A stretch of DNA of 25,740 nt from an uncultured Haemophilus sp. Its GTDB lineage: Bacteria; Pseudomonadota; Gammaproteobacteria; Enterobacterales; Pasteurellaceae. Shown here one piece after another: positions 15,925 to 23,908 of the stretch; within the stretch, counting starts at the first letter, position 1, and the number at the start of each line of letters is the position of its first letter. Made by a program: the position numbers and the translations under genes. The notes under the pieces are model-generated. The model made no database searches. It saw only the letters and a program-made list of their open reading frames with translations, and was not told where the DNA came from. The DNA lies in the NCBI RefSeq assembly GCF_937976265.1, contig NZ_CALJRX010000072.1, forward strand, positions 1 to 25,740, given 5' to 3'.

Positions 15925-16217
15925 TATACTGCCTTATCGCGAGTAGTCGTTAATTCGTTAATTTGTAATGTTTGACGTTTAACTTGACGCGCTAACGACA
16001 TATTTTCGAATTTTAATTTTAAGTAGAAGACTCCAGTAATTAACCAACCTGAAATTAATCCAAAACCAAATAAAATCGCAACTAGCGTTGAAAGTTGGAA
16101 TTGGCTTTCAGCAACAATGTAGTTAAAGGTGATTACTTGATCATTATTCGCCCCTATAGTTACCGCAACGATTACGATAGCTAGCACAATAATGAGTCCG
16201 AGAATATATTTAATCAT
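15924..16217 (-). CDS. lapA: LapA (YciS), LPS assembly membrane protein
   Basis: A 97-residue membrane protein with two helices (residues about 4-23 and 40-65) and a short coiled C-terminus, matching LapA of the DUF1049 family (NDQVITFNYIVAES at about 25-38). The start is set at the ATG at 16217-16215: AAGGAG lies six bases before it, while the GTG one codon earlier is too close. It works with LapB in LPS homeostasis. Confidence 0.9.
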   Translation of the reverse strand: MIKYILGLIIVLAIVIVAVTIGANNDQVITFNYIVAESQFQLSTLVAILFGFGLISGWLITGVFYLKLKFENMSLARQVKRQTLQINELTTTRDKAV

Positions 16218-16261
16218 CACAATCTCCTTGTTAAGAATAGTTTCATTATGCCAAAATTTGT

Positions 16262-16290
16262 AATAAAAAACGACACCTAAGTGTCGTTTT
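16262..16290 (-). terminator. Rho-independent terminator after ihfB
   Basis: On the minus strand AAAACGACAC (16290-16281) and GTGTCGTTTT (16276-16267) form a 10-bp stem with a four-base loop and a T run reaching 16265. It separates ihfB from lapA. Confidence 0.85.
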
Positions 16291-16309
16291 ATTGATATCG
16301 ATTGAATGT

Positions 16310-16594
16310 TTAAGCAAAAACATTTACGCGATCTTTTAATTCTTTACCTGCTTTAAAGTGCGGTACAGATTTAGCATCTAATTTTACAGAATCACCCGTT
16401 TTAGGATTACGACCAATTCTTGGTTGACGATGGTGTAAAGAGAAGCTACCAAAACCACGCACTTCAATACGATTACCTTCTTCTAAAGATTGTGCAATGA
16501 GTTCAAGAATATCCTTTACAATACCTTCTACTTCTTTTGCGGATAAAGTTGGGTGCTTTGTTGATAGATTTTCAATTAGTTCAGATTTAGTCAT
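16310..16594 (-). CDS. ihfB: Integration host factor beta subunit
   Basis: A 94-residue DNA-bending protein that pairs with IHF-alpha. It begins MTKSELIENL and holds the conserved arm region FGSFSLHHRQPRIGRNPKTG (about residues 45-64), with the Pro that intercalates into DNA. The ATG at 16594 is preferred: AAGGAGA lies seven bases upstream and the homologue starts with MTKSEL; the TTG two codons earlier is not needed. rpsA then ihfB is the conserved order. An uptake signal lies within the gene. Confidence 0.96.
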   Translation of the reverse strand: MTKSELIENLSTKHPTLSAKEVEGIVKDILELIAQSLEEGNRIEVRGFGSFSLHHRQPRIGRNPKTGDSVKLDAKSVPHFKAGKELKDRVNVFA

Positions 16595-16702
16595 CGTCAA
16601 CTCTCCTTTAAATTTATACTTAAACTTGTTATTAAGACTTACAGGTAATGCATTAGTTCATAATAAATTACCGCTAAATCCTTGTTAATTATAGCTGGTA
16701 GT

Positions 16703-16733
16703 AATAAGGCTGAGTCAATGACCCAGCCTTATT
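16703..16733 (-). terminator. Hairpin between rpsA and ihfB, weak terminator or attenuator
   Basis: AATAAGGCTG pairs with CAGCCTTATT, and an inner GTCA/TGAC extends the stem past one mismatch. Minus-strand bases after the stem are not a T run (ACTACC), so partial termination that lets some RNA continue into ihfB is more likely than full stop. Confidence 0.5.
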
Positions 16734-16745
16734 TATGTGAATTAA

Positions 16746-18395
16746 TTATTCACCTTTAGCTGCTTTGAAAGCTTCAGCCATTGCGTTTGGAATAGCAACA
16801 TCTTCTTGTTTGTTATTCACGTTTGCAACTGCAGCGGCTTCTTCAGCTTGATCTTTCGCTTTTACAGATAAGTGAACGATACGTGCTTTACGATCAACAC
16901 CAGTGTATTTCGCTTCAACTACATCACCTGCTGCAACTTCGTTTGTTAAGTCTGCTGCACGGATATAACCTTCAACGCCACCTGCTAATTCAACTTTAGC
17001 ACCTTTAGCGTCAGCTTCAACAACAGTTGCAGAAATTACTGCACCTTTTTTGTTGATTGCTACGAAGTTGTTGAATGGATCATCTTCAAGTTGTTTGATA
17101 CCTAAAGAAATACGTTCTTTCACTGCATCTACTGCTAATACTACTGCAGAAACTTCGTCGCCTTTTTTGTAGTTACGAACGGCTTCTTCACCTGCAACAT
17201 TCCAAGAAATGTCAGATAAGTGAACTAAACCGTCGATGCCACCTTCAAGACCGATGAAAATACCGAAATCAGTGATTGATTTAATTTTACCAGTAACTTT
17301 GTCGCCTTTGTTGTGAGTTTCAGCGAATTGAGTCCATGGGTTAGGTTTGCATTGTTTTAAACCTAAAGAAATACGACGACGTTCTTCGTCAACTTCTAAT
17401 ACCATAACTTCAACTGTATCGCCTAAGCTTACAACTTTAGATGGGTGGATGTTTTTGTTAGTCCAATCCATTTCAGAAACGTGAACTAAACCTTCAACAC
17501 CATCTAAGATTTCAACGAAACAGCCGTAGTCAGTTAAGTTAGTTACTTTACCAGTTAATTTGCTGTTTACTGGGTGGTTTTCAGCGATAGCAACCCAAGG
17601 ATCTTGACCTAATTGTTTTAAGCCTAAAGATACGCGAGTACGATCTTTGTCAAATTTTAATACTTTAACAGTTACTTCGTCGCCTACATTCACGATTTCG
17701 CTTGGGTGTTTAACACGTTTCCACGCCATATCAGTGATGTGTAATAAACCGTCAACGCCACCTAAATCTACGAATGCACCGTAGTCAGTTAAGTTTTTAA
17801 CGATACCTTTAACTTCTGAACCTTCAGCTAGGTTCTCAAGGATTTGTTCACGTTCTTGGCTGTTTTCAGATTCGATCACTGCACGACGAGAAACAACAAC
17901 GTTGTTACGTTTTTGATCTAATTTGATTACTTTGAATTCTAATTCTTTACCAAGTAGGTGATCAGCTTCACGTGCAGGACGTGTATCAACTAATGAACCT
18001 GGTAAGAATGCACGAACACCGTTTAACTCAACTGTGAAACCGCCTTTCACTTTACCGTTGATTAAACCGATAACGGTCGCTTTTTCTTCGTAAGCTTTTT
18101 CTAATTCAATCCAAGATTCGTGACGAACTGCTTTCTCACGAGAAAGTTTAGTTTCGCCGTAACCATCTTCAACTGCATCTAAAGCTACGTTTACTGTGTC
18201 GCCAACTTTAACTTCAAGTTCACCTTGAGCGTTTTGGAATTCAGCAACAGGAATTGCAGATTCAGATTTTAAGCCTGCATCAACAAGTACAAAGCCTTTT
18301 TGAATAGCAACAACAGTACCGCTAACGATTGAACCTTGACGGGTTTCAAGGCCTTTTAATGATTCTTCAAAGAGTTGAGCAAAAGATTCTGACAT
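16746..18395 (-). CDS. rpsA: 30S ribosomal protein S1
   Basis: A 549-residue protein of six S1 (OB-fold) repeats, slightly shorter than E. coli S1 (557). Repeats 3-6 show the pattern LTDYGAFVDLGGVDGLLHITDM, LTDYGCFVEIL, ITDFGIFIGLEGG, each ending near V.V..D...RISLGLKQ. S1 helps load mRNA on the small subunit. The leader to cmk is 96 bases, with only a weak ribosome site (AAGAAG), as expected for a gene whose product controls its own translation. Codon use looks highly biased, as for strongly expressed genes. Confidence 0.96.
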   Translation of the reverse strand: MSESFAQLFEESLKGLETRQGSIVSGTVVAIQKGFVLVDAGLKSESAIPVAEFQNAQGELEVKVGDTVNVALDAVEDGYGETKLSREKAVRHESWIELEKAYEEKATVIGLINGKVKGGFTVELNGVRAFLPGSLVDTRPAREADHLLGKELEFKVIKLDQKRNNVVVSRRAVIESENSQEREQILENLAEGSEVKGIVKNLTDYGAFVDLGGVDGLLHITDMAWKRVKHPSEIVNVGDEVTVKVLKFDKDRTRVSLGLKQLGQDPWVAIAENHPVNSKLTGKVTNLTDYGCFVEILDGVEGLVHVSEMDWTNKNIHPSKVVSLGDTVEVMVLEVDEERRRISLGLKQCKPNPWTQFAETHNKGDKVTGKIKSITDFGIFIGLEGGIDGLVHLSDISWNVAGEEAVRNYKKGDEVSAVVLAVDAVKERISLGIKQLEDDPFNNFVAINKKGAVISATVVEADAKGAKVELAGGVEGYIRAADLTNEVAAGDVVEAKYTGVDRKARIVHLSVKAKDQAEEAAAVANVNNKQEDVAIPNAMAEAFKAAKGE

Positions 18396-18491
18396 ATAAA
18401 TAATCTTCTTAATTTAAGTTAATAACATCCACATTAAGATCCATAAAATGCGGGGTTGAGGATAAATGTCTATTCTTCCTTGAATAAACAG
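18396..18491 (-). promoter_or_regulatory. rpsA leader, probable autoregulatory region
   Basis: The gap between cmk and rpsA is AT-rich, with only AAGAAG as a weak ribosome site nine bases before the ATG. In E. coli the rpsA start region also lacks a strong ribosome site and is repressed by S1. I did not find a convincing promoter or hairpin by eye. Confidence 0.4.
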
Positions 18492-19169
18492 TTAAATCGA
18501 AATTGACGCTTTTTGTTGAATATAAGCTAACGCTTGAGCAATGACTTCATCAATACTCAATGTTGTACTATCTAACAATAAAGCATCATCAGCCGGTTTC
18601 AATGGCGCAACCTCACGATTTCTATCGCGAAAATCGCGTTCTTGTATCTCGGCTAAAATCTGTGCAAAGTTACCATTAATTCCCTTATTTTGCAACTGTT
18701 TATAACGTCTTTTTGCACGTTCTTCCGCACTTGCATCTAAAAACAGTTTAACTTGTGCATTCGGGAAAACCACGGTTCCCATATCTCGACCATCAGCAAT
18801 CAGGCCATCATTTTTACCAAAATCCTGCTGAAGTTGCAGTAAAGCTGACCGCACTTTTGGGAAAACCGCCACTTTTGATGCAGCCTCCGCCACTTCTTGC
18901 GTACGGATTAAATGACTCACATCCATCCCACCAAGAAGCACATTGACTTCTCCATTCTTTGGAATGAACTGAATATCTAAATGACGCGCTAACTCCGCTA
19001 ATCCTTCTTCATCGGTTAAGTCTGCATGACGTTTCAGCGCAGCCAATGCCGTCACGCGATAAATCGCACCACTATCTAATAAGGTAAAACCTAATTTTTC
19101 TGCCAATGCGTAACAAAGCGTTCCTTTCCCAGCCCCACTTGGACCATCAACGGTGATAATCATACCCAT
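18492..19169 (-). CDS. cmk: Cytidylate kinase
   Basis: A 225-residue kinase that phosphorylates CMP and dCMP. The P-loop GPSGAGKGT is at residues 9-17, the DSGAIYR substrate motif at about 32-38, DGRDMGT at about 128-134, and the RDxxDRNRE region at about 183-191. The start at 19169 has AAGGG six bases before it, overlapping the mtnN stop area; the next ATG two codons on is poorer. It is ten bases from mtnN and upstream of rpsA, the order conserved in proteobacteria. An uptake signal is inside. Confidence 0.95.
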   Translation of the reverse strand: MGMIITVDGPSGAGKGTLCYALAEKLGFTLLDSGAIYRVTALAALKRHADLTDEEGLAELARHLDIQFIPKNGEVNVLLGGMDVSHLIRTQEVAEAASKVAVFPKVRSALLQLQQDFGKNDGLIADGRDMGTVVFPNAQVKLFLDASAEERAKRRYKQLQNKGINGNFAQILAEIQERDFRDRNREVAPLKPADDALLLDSTTLSIDEVIAQALAYIQQKASISI

Positions 19170-19179
19170 ACATTACCCT

Positions 19180-19869
19180 TTATAATCTTTCTATCATGCC
19201 CAATACTAATGCAGAGGATTGTTTTGCTGCAAGTGGGAGAAATTCTTCAAATGACATACTTGCTTCGCCATCTCCTGCATCAGAAATAGCTCGAACAACC
19301 ACAAAAGGTACGTTAAAGGCATGACAAACTTGCGCAATCGCGGTTGCTTCCATTTCTACTGCTGTCACATTGGGGAAATCCGCTTTAATTTGAGCAATTT
19401 TTTCTTCGCTATTAATAAAGCTATCACCCGAGCAAATTAAACCACGTTTTACATTTTGTCCTTGTGACTGTGCAATTTCATCGGCTAAATCGGCTAATTG
19501 TTTATCTGAAAGGAAAGCCGCTGGATTTGCGGGTAACTGCCCTTTTTCATAGCCAAATGCCGTCACATCGGCATCGTGATAGCGGGTTTCATCGGAAATA
19601 ACGATATCTCCTACTTTTAAGCCTTTTGCAACACCGCCTGCCGATCCGGTATTTAAAACCACATCCGGTTTAGCCAATTGTAATAAAGCGGTAGTACCAA
19701 TAGCTGCCGCAACTTTACCAATCCCAGATTGCAATAATGCGACCTCTTTGCCATTAATTTTGCCTTCAAAAATGACCGCACTTGCCACTTTTACTTCTTT
19801 TTTATCTGTCATTAATTGGGATAAAATTTCCACTTCTTGCGCCATTGCGCCAACAATCCCGATTTTCAT
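19180..19869 (-). CDS. mtnN: 5'-methylthioadenosine/S-adenosylhomocysteine nucleosidase
   Basis: A 229-residue nucleosidase (Pfs) that cleaves the adenine from methylthioadenosine and S-adenosylhomocysteine; its product feeds the activated-methyl cycle and AI-2 formation by LuxS. Conserved catalytic Glu12 lies in GAMAQEVE, the TGSAGG motif at about 75-80, the VEMEATA motif at about 171-177 and the RAISDAGD motif at about 193-200. Its ATG overlaps the stop of the preceding thioredoxin-fold gene by one base. Confidence 0.96.
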   Translation of the reverse strand: MKIGIVGAMAQEVEILSQLMTDKKEVKVASAVIFEGKINGKEVALLQSGIGKVAAAIGTTALLQLAKPDVVLNTGSAGGVAKGLKVGDIVISDETRYHDADVTAFGYEKGQLPANPAAFLSDKQLADLADEIAQSQGQNVKRGLICSGDSFINSEEKIAQIKADFPNVTAVEMEATAIAQVCHAFNVPFVVVRAISDAGDGEASMSFEEFLPLAAKQSSALVLGMIERL

Positions 19870-20585
19870 TATTTTTTCCTTTCTTGTTCGAGTTTATTCA
19901 CTAAGAAATCTAATACTGCTACGCCATAATCATCGTTATACAGCGTACTCGCGGTGAGAACATATTTTCCATCCACAACCACATAAGGGAAAGTAAAGAC
20001 ACCATATTCTTCTGTCAAATAAATGGCGTTACTCACATCCTCTTTCACTTCTTTGGAATGGACGACTTTATTAAATTCAGCTTTACTAATCCCTTGTGAG
20101 ACAACCCATTCACGCATCTTATCTAATGTGGATAATTCGGTATAGCGTGCTTTTTCAGAGGTTTCAAATAACAGCACATCTGACAGCTCGCCCACTTTTA
20201 AACGCTGTAATGTATAGAATATTGTGGCTGAAAATTTAGCTTCATTTGTGGCGACTGGATGCTCTTCTAACGCCACTTTATTAGGACGAATTTGGCTATA
20301 AAGTTGCAAAATATCTTGGGCTGAAGAGCAAACTCGGCAGTCGTAATCAAAGAAAAATTGGATCGGAATTTTACGATCGCTTCTTTTAGCTTGTTCAATG
20401 GGTTCTTGATATGAAAAATAATCTCGACCATCTTCAAACTGTGCCACATTTGCTGGCGGTAAGTGCGGTGAATTTTTGACAGAAAAATCCTTTGCATTGA
20501 CTTCACCGAATGCGACATTTGTCACACTCAGCAATATCATTGCAAAGGATCCTTTCAATAATTTATTCTGCCAAACTTTTTTCAT
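19869..20585 (-). CDS. DsbA-like periplasmic thioredoxin-fold protein with CRVC active site
   Basis: A 238-residue secreted protein. The signal peptide covers residues 1-27. The thioredoxin motif FFDYDCRVCSS puts the active cysteines at 83 and 86, and TFPYVVVDGKY (about residues 196-206) gives the cis-Pro loop, with a helical insertion between as in DsbA. CRVC differs from the DsbA CPHC, so its redox potential and role (oxidase or reductase/isomerase) are open. It lies between recJ and mtnN (three-base gap and one-base overlap), with dsbC upstream. I do not know a firm gene symbol for it. Confidence 0.8.
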   Translation of the reverse strand: MKKVWQNKLLKGSFAMILLSVTNVAFGEVNAKDFSVKNSPHLPPANVAQFEDGRDYFSYQEPIEQAKRSDRKIPIQFFFDYDCRVCSSAQDILQLYSQIRPNKVALEEHPVATNEAKFSATIFYTLQRLKVGELSDVLLFETSEKARYTELSTLDKMREWVVSQGISKAEFNKVVHSKEVKEDVSNAIYLTEEYGVFTFPYVVVDGKYVLTASTLYNDDYGVAVLDFLVNKLEQERKK

Positions 20586-20588
20586 AAA

Positions 20589-22313
20589 TTAACCAATTGG
20601 TTCAATATAATCGACTAATAATTGGAGGTTTCGATTTCCACGAAACTCATTAATTTCTAACTTATAAGCAAATTTTGCCTGCTTAATCGATAAATCGGGA
20701 TAATACCGAGTATCGATATTAAACGCAATGGCATCTAATAATGGACCACCATTTTTAGGCTCTACGAGCATTTTTAAATGATTTTGATTTTGCCCGATAG
20801 CACGTTGCTCAAAAATTTTAAATTCACCATCAAAAACAGGCTCAGGAAAAGCTTGTCCCCAAGGTCCGCCAGATTTTATCACTTCTGCCGTTTCAATACT
20901 AAATTCATTTGCTTGAAGTTCACCATCCGTCCAAATCACACCTTGTAATTGATCTTCATTTAACCAATCTTGCACTGTTTGATTAAAAATCTTTTGAAAA
21001 TCAGGGAAAAAGCTTTCTTTAATGCTTAATCCTGCTGCCATGGCATGACCACCAAATTTTAAAATCATATCCGGATGTTGGGAATGAATACGCTCTAATA
21101 CATCGCGCATATGCAAGCCTTCAATTGAACGCGCAGAACCTTTTAAAATACCTTCTTGATCTTGTGCAAAAGCAATAACAGGTCGATGGTATTGATCTTT
21201 GATTCGAGAAGCCACAATACCTAATACGCCTTGATGCCAATCTGGCTGGAATAAGGCGATTCCCATCGGTAATTCATCAGAAAGTGCGGTGAGATTTCGG
21301 CAAATTTCTAAGGCCTCTAACTTCATGCCTTGCTCAATTTCTTTTCGAGCTTGATTTAAACTGTCCAAATCTAAGGCTTGGGCTCTTGCTTCTTGCATGC
21401 TTTCTGCAAGTAATAACTCCACACCGACAGACATATTATCTAATCGGCCCGCAGCATTTAAACGGGGTGCAATCGCAAAGCCCAAGTCCGCCGAGCAAAG
21501 TTTTTCGATTTCTCGATTAGCGACTTCAGCGAGAGCAATAATGCCTGGTCGACAACGTTTCGCACGAATTCTCATCAAGCCTTGATGGGCTAAAATACGG
21601 TTATTTTGATCAAGGGGAACGACATCTGCAATCGTGCCGAGCGCGACTAAATCCAGTAATTCAGTAAAATTAGGCTGTGTTTCAGCCGTAAAAATACCCA
21701 ACTCGCGAAATTTGGCTCGTAAAGCGAGCATTAAATAAAACGCCACACCCACACCGGCTAAACATTTTGAGGGGAAATCACATTGTTGCAAATTTGGATT
21801 AACAATAGCATCAGCATTCGGCAGTATTTCTGGTGGCAAGTGATGATCGGTAATCAACACCTTCACACCTTGCTCTTTTAAATACGCCACGCCCTCAAAA
21901 GACGATACCCCGTTATCCACCGTCATTAATAACTGTACGCCTTTTTCCATTGCCATCTCAGCAACAGGTACACTCAAACCATAGCCTTGCTCAAAACGAT
22001 TCGGCACCAGATATTCTACATCAGTAAAGCCCAGCATACGCAAAGCTAATACTGAAAGCGCCGTACTCGTTGCTCCATCTGCATCAAAATCGCCGACGAT
22101 AACAATCTTTTGTTGCTGTTGATAAGCTTCAACCAATAAGCTCACGGCGTGTTGAATACCATGTAATTGATTGGGATTCAGCATTGATTGCAAAGTGCGG
22201 TCTAATTCTTGGCTATTTTTAATATGGCGAGAACGATAGAGACGATCGAGTAATGCATTATCTGAAACAGGATTTCCGGCAGGAATTTCACGACGTTTGA
22301 TGAGTTTTTTCAC
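20589..22313 (-). CDS. recJ: Single-stranded-DNA-specific exonuclease RecJ
   Basis: A 574-residue DHH-family 5'-3' exonuclease for recombination and mismatch repair. The metal-binding motifs are intact: VIVGDFDADGATSTA (about residues 71-85), VDNG (about 127-130), TDHHLPP (about 155-161), and FGGHAMAAGLS (about 424-434). The start is a GTG at 22313-22311; its alignment with the E. coli start (MKQQIQLRRRE) supports it, but no clear ribosome site precedes it. dsbC then recJ is the usual gamma-proteobacterial order. Two uptake signals lie inside. Confidence 0.94.
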   Translation of the reverse strand: MKKLIKRREIPAGNPVSDNALLDRLYRSRHIKNSQELDRTLQSMLNPNQLHGIQHAVSLLVEAYQQQQKIVIVGDFDADGATSTALSVLALRMLGFTDVEYLVPNRFEQGYGLSVPVAEMAMEKGVQLLMTVDNGVSSFEGVAYLKEQGVKVLITDHHLPPEILPNADAIVNPNLQQCDFPSKCLAGVGVAFYLMLALRAKFRELGIFTAETQPNFTELLDLVALGTIADVVPLDQNNRILAHQGLMRIRAKRCRPGIIALAEVANREIEKLCSADLGFAIAPRLNAAGRLDNMSVGVELLLAESMQEARAQALDLDSLNQARKEIEQGMKLEALEICRNLTALSDELPMGIALFQPDWHQGVLGIVASRIKDQYHRPVIAFAQDQEGILKGSARSIEGLHMRDVLERIHSQHPDMILKFGGHAMAAGLSIKESFFPDFQKIFNQTVQDWLNEDQLQGVIWTDGELQANEFSIETAEVIKSGGPWGQAFPEPVFDGEFKIFEQRAIGQNQNHLKMLVEPKNGGPLLDAIAFNIDTRYYPDLSIKQAKFAYKLEINEFRGNRNLQLLVDYIEPIG

Positions 22314-22380
22314 GGTGTTTTGTTATTTAAAATTATCACCTAAAGGAACATTTGATATGTGCTTTGATGATATGAATATT

Positions 22381-22404
22381 TAAAGGGCGTATACAATACG
22401 CCCT
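22381..22404 (-). terminator. Hairpin between dsbC and recJ
   Basis: GGGCGTAT (22403-22396 on the minus strand) pairs with ATACGCCC (22392-22385), three-base loop, followed by only TTTA. Partial termination is likely, since recJ is next on the same strand and has no other obvious promoter. Confidence 0.6.
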
Positions 22405-22416
22405 CACTACTAAAAA

Positions 22417-23103
22417 TTATTGTGCTGATTCCTTCAAGGCAGCTAATAAATCTTTGGGTTTTAAATATCCCCCAATCAATTCACCTGTTGAAGTCACAAT
22501 ACTTGGCGTACCTTGCACACCGAGTTGTACACCTAAATCATAATGTCTTTTCACAATATTAGGTGTTTTTAATTCTTTCGGTAAGTTACCTTTTTCAGCT
22601 TCGTTCAATGCAAATACAGGATCTTTCGATGTCCAAATTGCTTCCATTTGGCGAGCGGTTTCATTCATTCCAGCACGCGGGAATGCAAGATAACGAACAG
22701 TAATACCTAAATCATTATATTCTTTCACTTGTTGATGAAGGAGATGGCAATAATGACAAGTAATATCCATGAATACGGTCACTACATATTTTTCATTTTT
22801 TGCAGGATAAATAATCATTTCGTTTTTTAACGCATTCACTTTATCCACTAAAAGTTTACCTGCCACATCAACCGGGCCTTTATTTGTTAATTCATACATT
22901 TTGCCTTGCAGAACATATTGACCATTTTCGCTCACATATAAAATGCCTTGATCAGTCACAGCTGTTTTAAGGCCTTTTACCGGTGAATCTTTCACTTCAA
23001 TATTTTTCGCACCTAATGCTTGTAATTTCGATTTAATCTCAGCATCACTCGCCATTGCAGTGGCAGAAGCAGTGATTAAAAGTGCGGTGAGTAATTTCTT
23101 CAT
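22417..23103 (-). CDS. dsbC: Thiol:disulfide interchange protein DsbC
   Basis: A 228-residue periplasmic isomerase that corrects wrong disulfide bonds. The signal peptide covers residues 1-18 (ending ATAMA). The dimerisation domain is at about 20-85 and the thioredoxin domain follows, with active site CHYC at 116-119 (the E. coli site is CGYC; CHYC is known for Haemophilus DsbC as I recall) and the cis-Pro loop GTPSIV near 198. An uptake signal covers the end of the signal peptide region. Confidence 0.93.
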   Translation of the reverse strand: MKKLLTALLITASATAMASDAEIKSKLQALGAKNIEVKDSPVKGLKTAVTDQGILYVSENGQYVLQGKMYELTNKGPVDVAGKLLVDKVNALKNEMIIYPAKNEKYVVTVFMDITCHYCHLLHQQVKEYNDLGITVRYLAFPRAGMNETARQMEAIWTSKDPVFALNEAEKGNLPKELKTPNIVKRHYDLGVQLGVQGTPSIVTSTGELIGGYLKPKDLLAALKESAQ

Positions 23104-23139
23104 ATTTCTTTGTTCCTAAATTTATGAAAATAAGCGCAA

Positions 23140-23167
23140 ATTATAAAGTAAATGAGGATTTATGCAA
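23140..23167 (-). promoter_or_regulatory. dsbC promoter
   Basis: On the minus strand TTGCAT (23167-23162) and TATAAT (23145-23140) are spaced 16 bp apart, about 35 bp before the dsbC start. It is divergent from the promoter at 23216. Confidence 0.65.
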
Positions 23168-23215
23168 AATTGTTATTCCTAAAAAAATAACCAACTAAAA
23201 ACCTCAATTAAATAG

Positions 23216-23244
23216 TTGACGAAATCACTACATTTTTTTACAAT
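23216..23244 (+). promoter_or_regulatory. Sigma-70-type promoter of the secreted helical protein
   Basis: TTGACG (23216-23221) and TACAAT (23239-23244) with exactly 17 bp between, close to consensus, so strong constitutive expression is expected. Confidence 0.75.
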
Positions 23245-23251
23245 GCGCAAC

Positions 23252-23269
23252 GTACCCATGTAGGGGTAC
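23252..23269 (+). promoter_or_regulatory. 5' leader hairpin
   Basis: GTACCC (23252-23257) and GGGTAC (23264-23269) form a 6-bp stem with a six-base loop within a few bases of the predicted transcript start. Such a hairpin may protect the mRNA 5' end. Confidence 0.55.
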
Positions 23270-23301
23270 AAATTTTATTTTATTCAAAAGAGGTTATCTC
23301 A

Positions 23302-23772
23302 ATGAAAAATTTATTAAAAATGACAGCTATCGCAGCATTAACTTTCACTTCTATCAGTGCATTTGCTGCATCTCAACAAGCTGAAGAAGTGAAAAAGTTT
23401 CAAGCGTGGGAAGAAACAGCGAGTAAAAAACTTGAAGCTCGTTTTGATGCAATTTCTGTTGCTTCTGCAAATAGCAATGCAACTGAAACTGAAGCGGCTG
23501 TTGCAGCATTTGATAAACAAGCAGCAGAAAATGTAGCTGAATTAGAAGCATTGGGCATTAAAACTGAAGAAGTTTCACCGCTTGTTTCTATGTATAAAGA
23601 ATACGTAGATGCTGAAAAAGAAGTGGCCCAACTAATTTTGTCTCAAGTCAAATCACCATCTCTTGACAATGCTGGTAAAGTTCCTGAAGCTGTTGCAAAA
23701 GCAAACCAAAAAGATGATGCTATTGACAAATTAGCAGATCAATTAGAAGAAAAATTCCCTTCTGAGGAATAA
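23302..23772 (+). CDS. Secreted alpha-helical protein of unknown function
   Basis: I do not recognise a family. The 156-residue product has a clear signal peptide (residues 1-22, ending SAFA) and a mature part rich in Ala, Glu, Lys and Val with almost no Gly and no Cys. Heptad-like helical stretches suggest a small helical bundle or coiled coil in the periplasm. The ribosome site AAGAGG (23288-23293) is good. With its own near-consensus promoter, leader hairpin and terminator it looks like a strongly expressed stand-alone gene, perhaps an abundant structural or chaperone-type protein; that is inference. Confidence 0.75.
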   Translation: MKNLLKMTAIAALTFTSISAFAASQQAEEVKKFQAWEETASKKLEARFDAISVASANSNATETEAAVAAFDKQAAENVAELEALGIKTEEVSPLVSMYKEYVDAEKEVAQLILSQVKSPSLDNAGKVPEAVAKANQKDDAIDKLADQLEEKFPSEE

Positions 23773-23795
23773 TTTAATTCTTTTTAATCATACTT

Positions 23796-23831
23796 AAACC
23801 TTATTTATTTTAAAAATAAATAAGGTTTTTT
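23796..23831 (+). terminator. Rho-independent terminator
   Basis: AAACCTTATTTATTT (23796-23810) pairs with AAATAAATAAGGTTT (23814-23828), short loop, then a T run to 23831. It ends the secreted protein gene. Confidence 0.85.
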
Positions 23832-23908
23832 GTTTCTCTATAATCTACCCAACCCTAAGCATATCCTTTATAATTCCATCTCCAATTTAGCTTAAAAACT
23901 TAATCATT

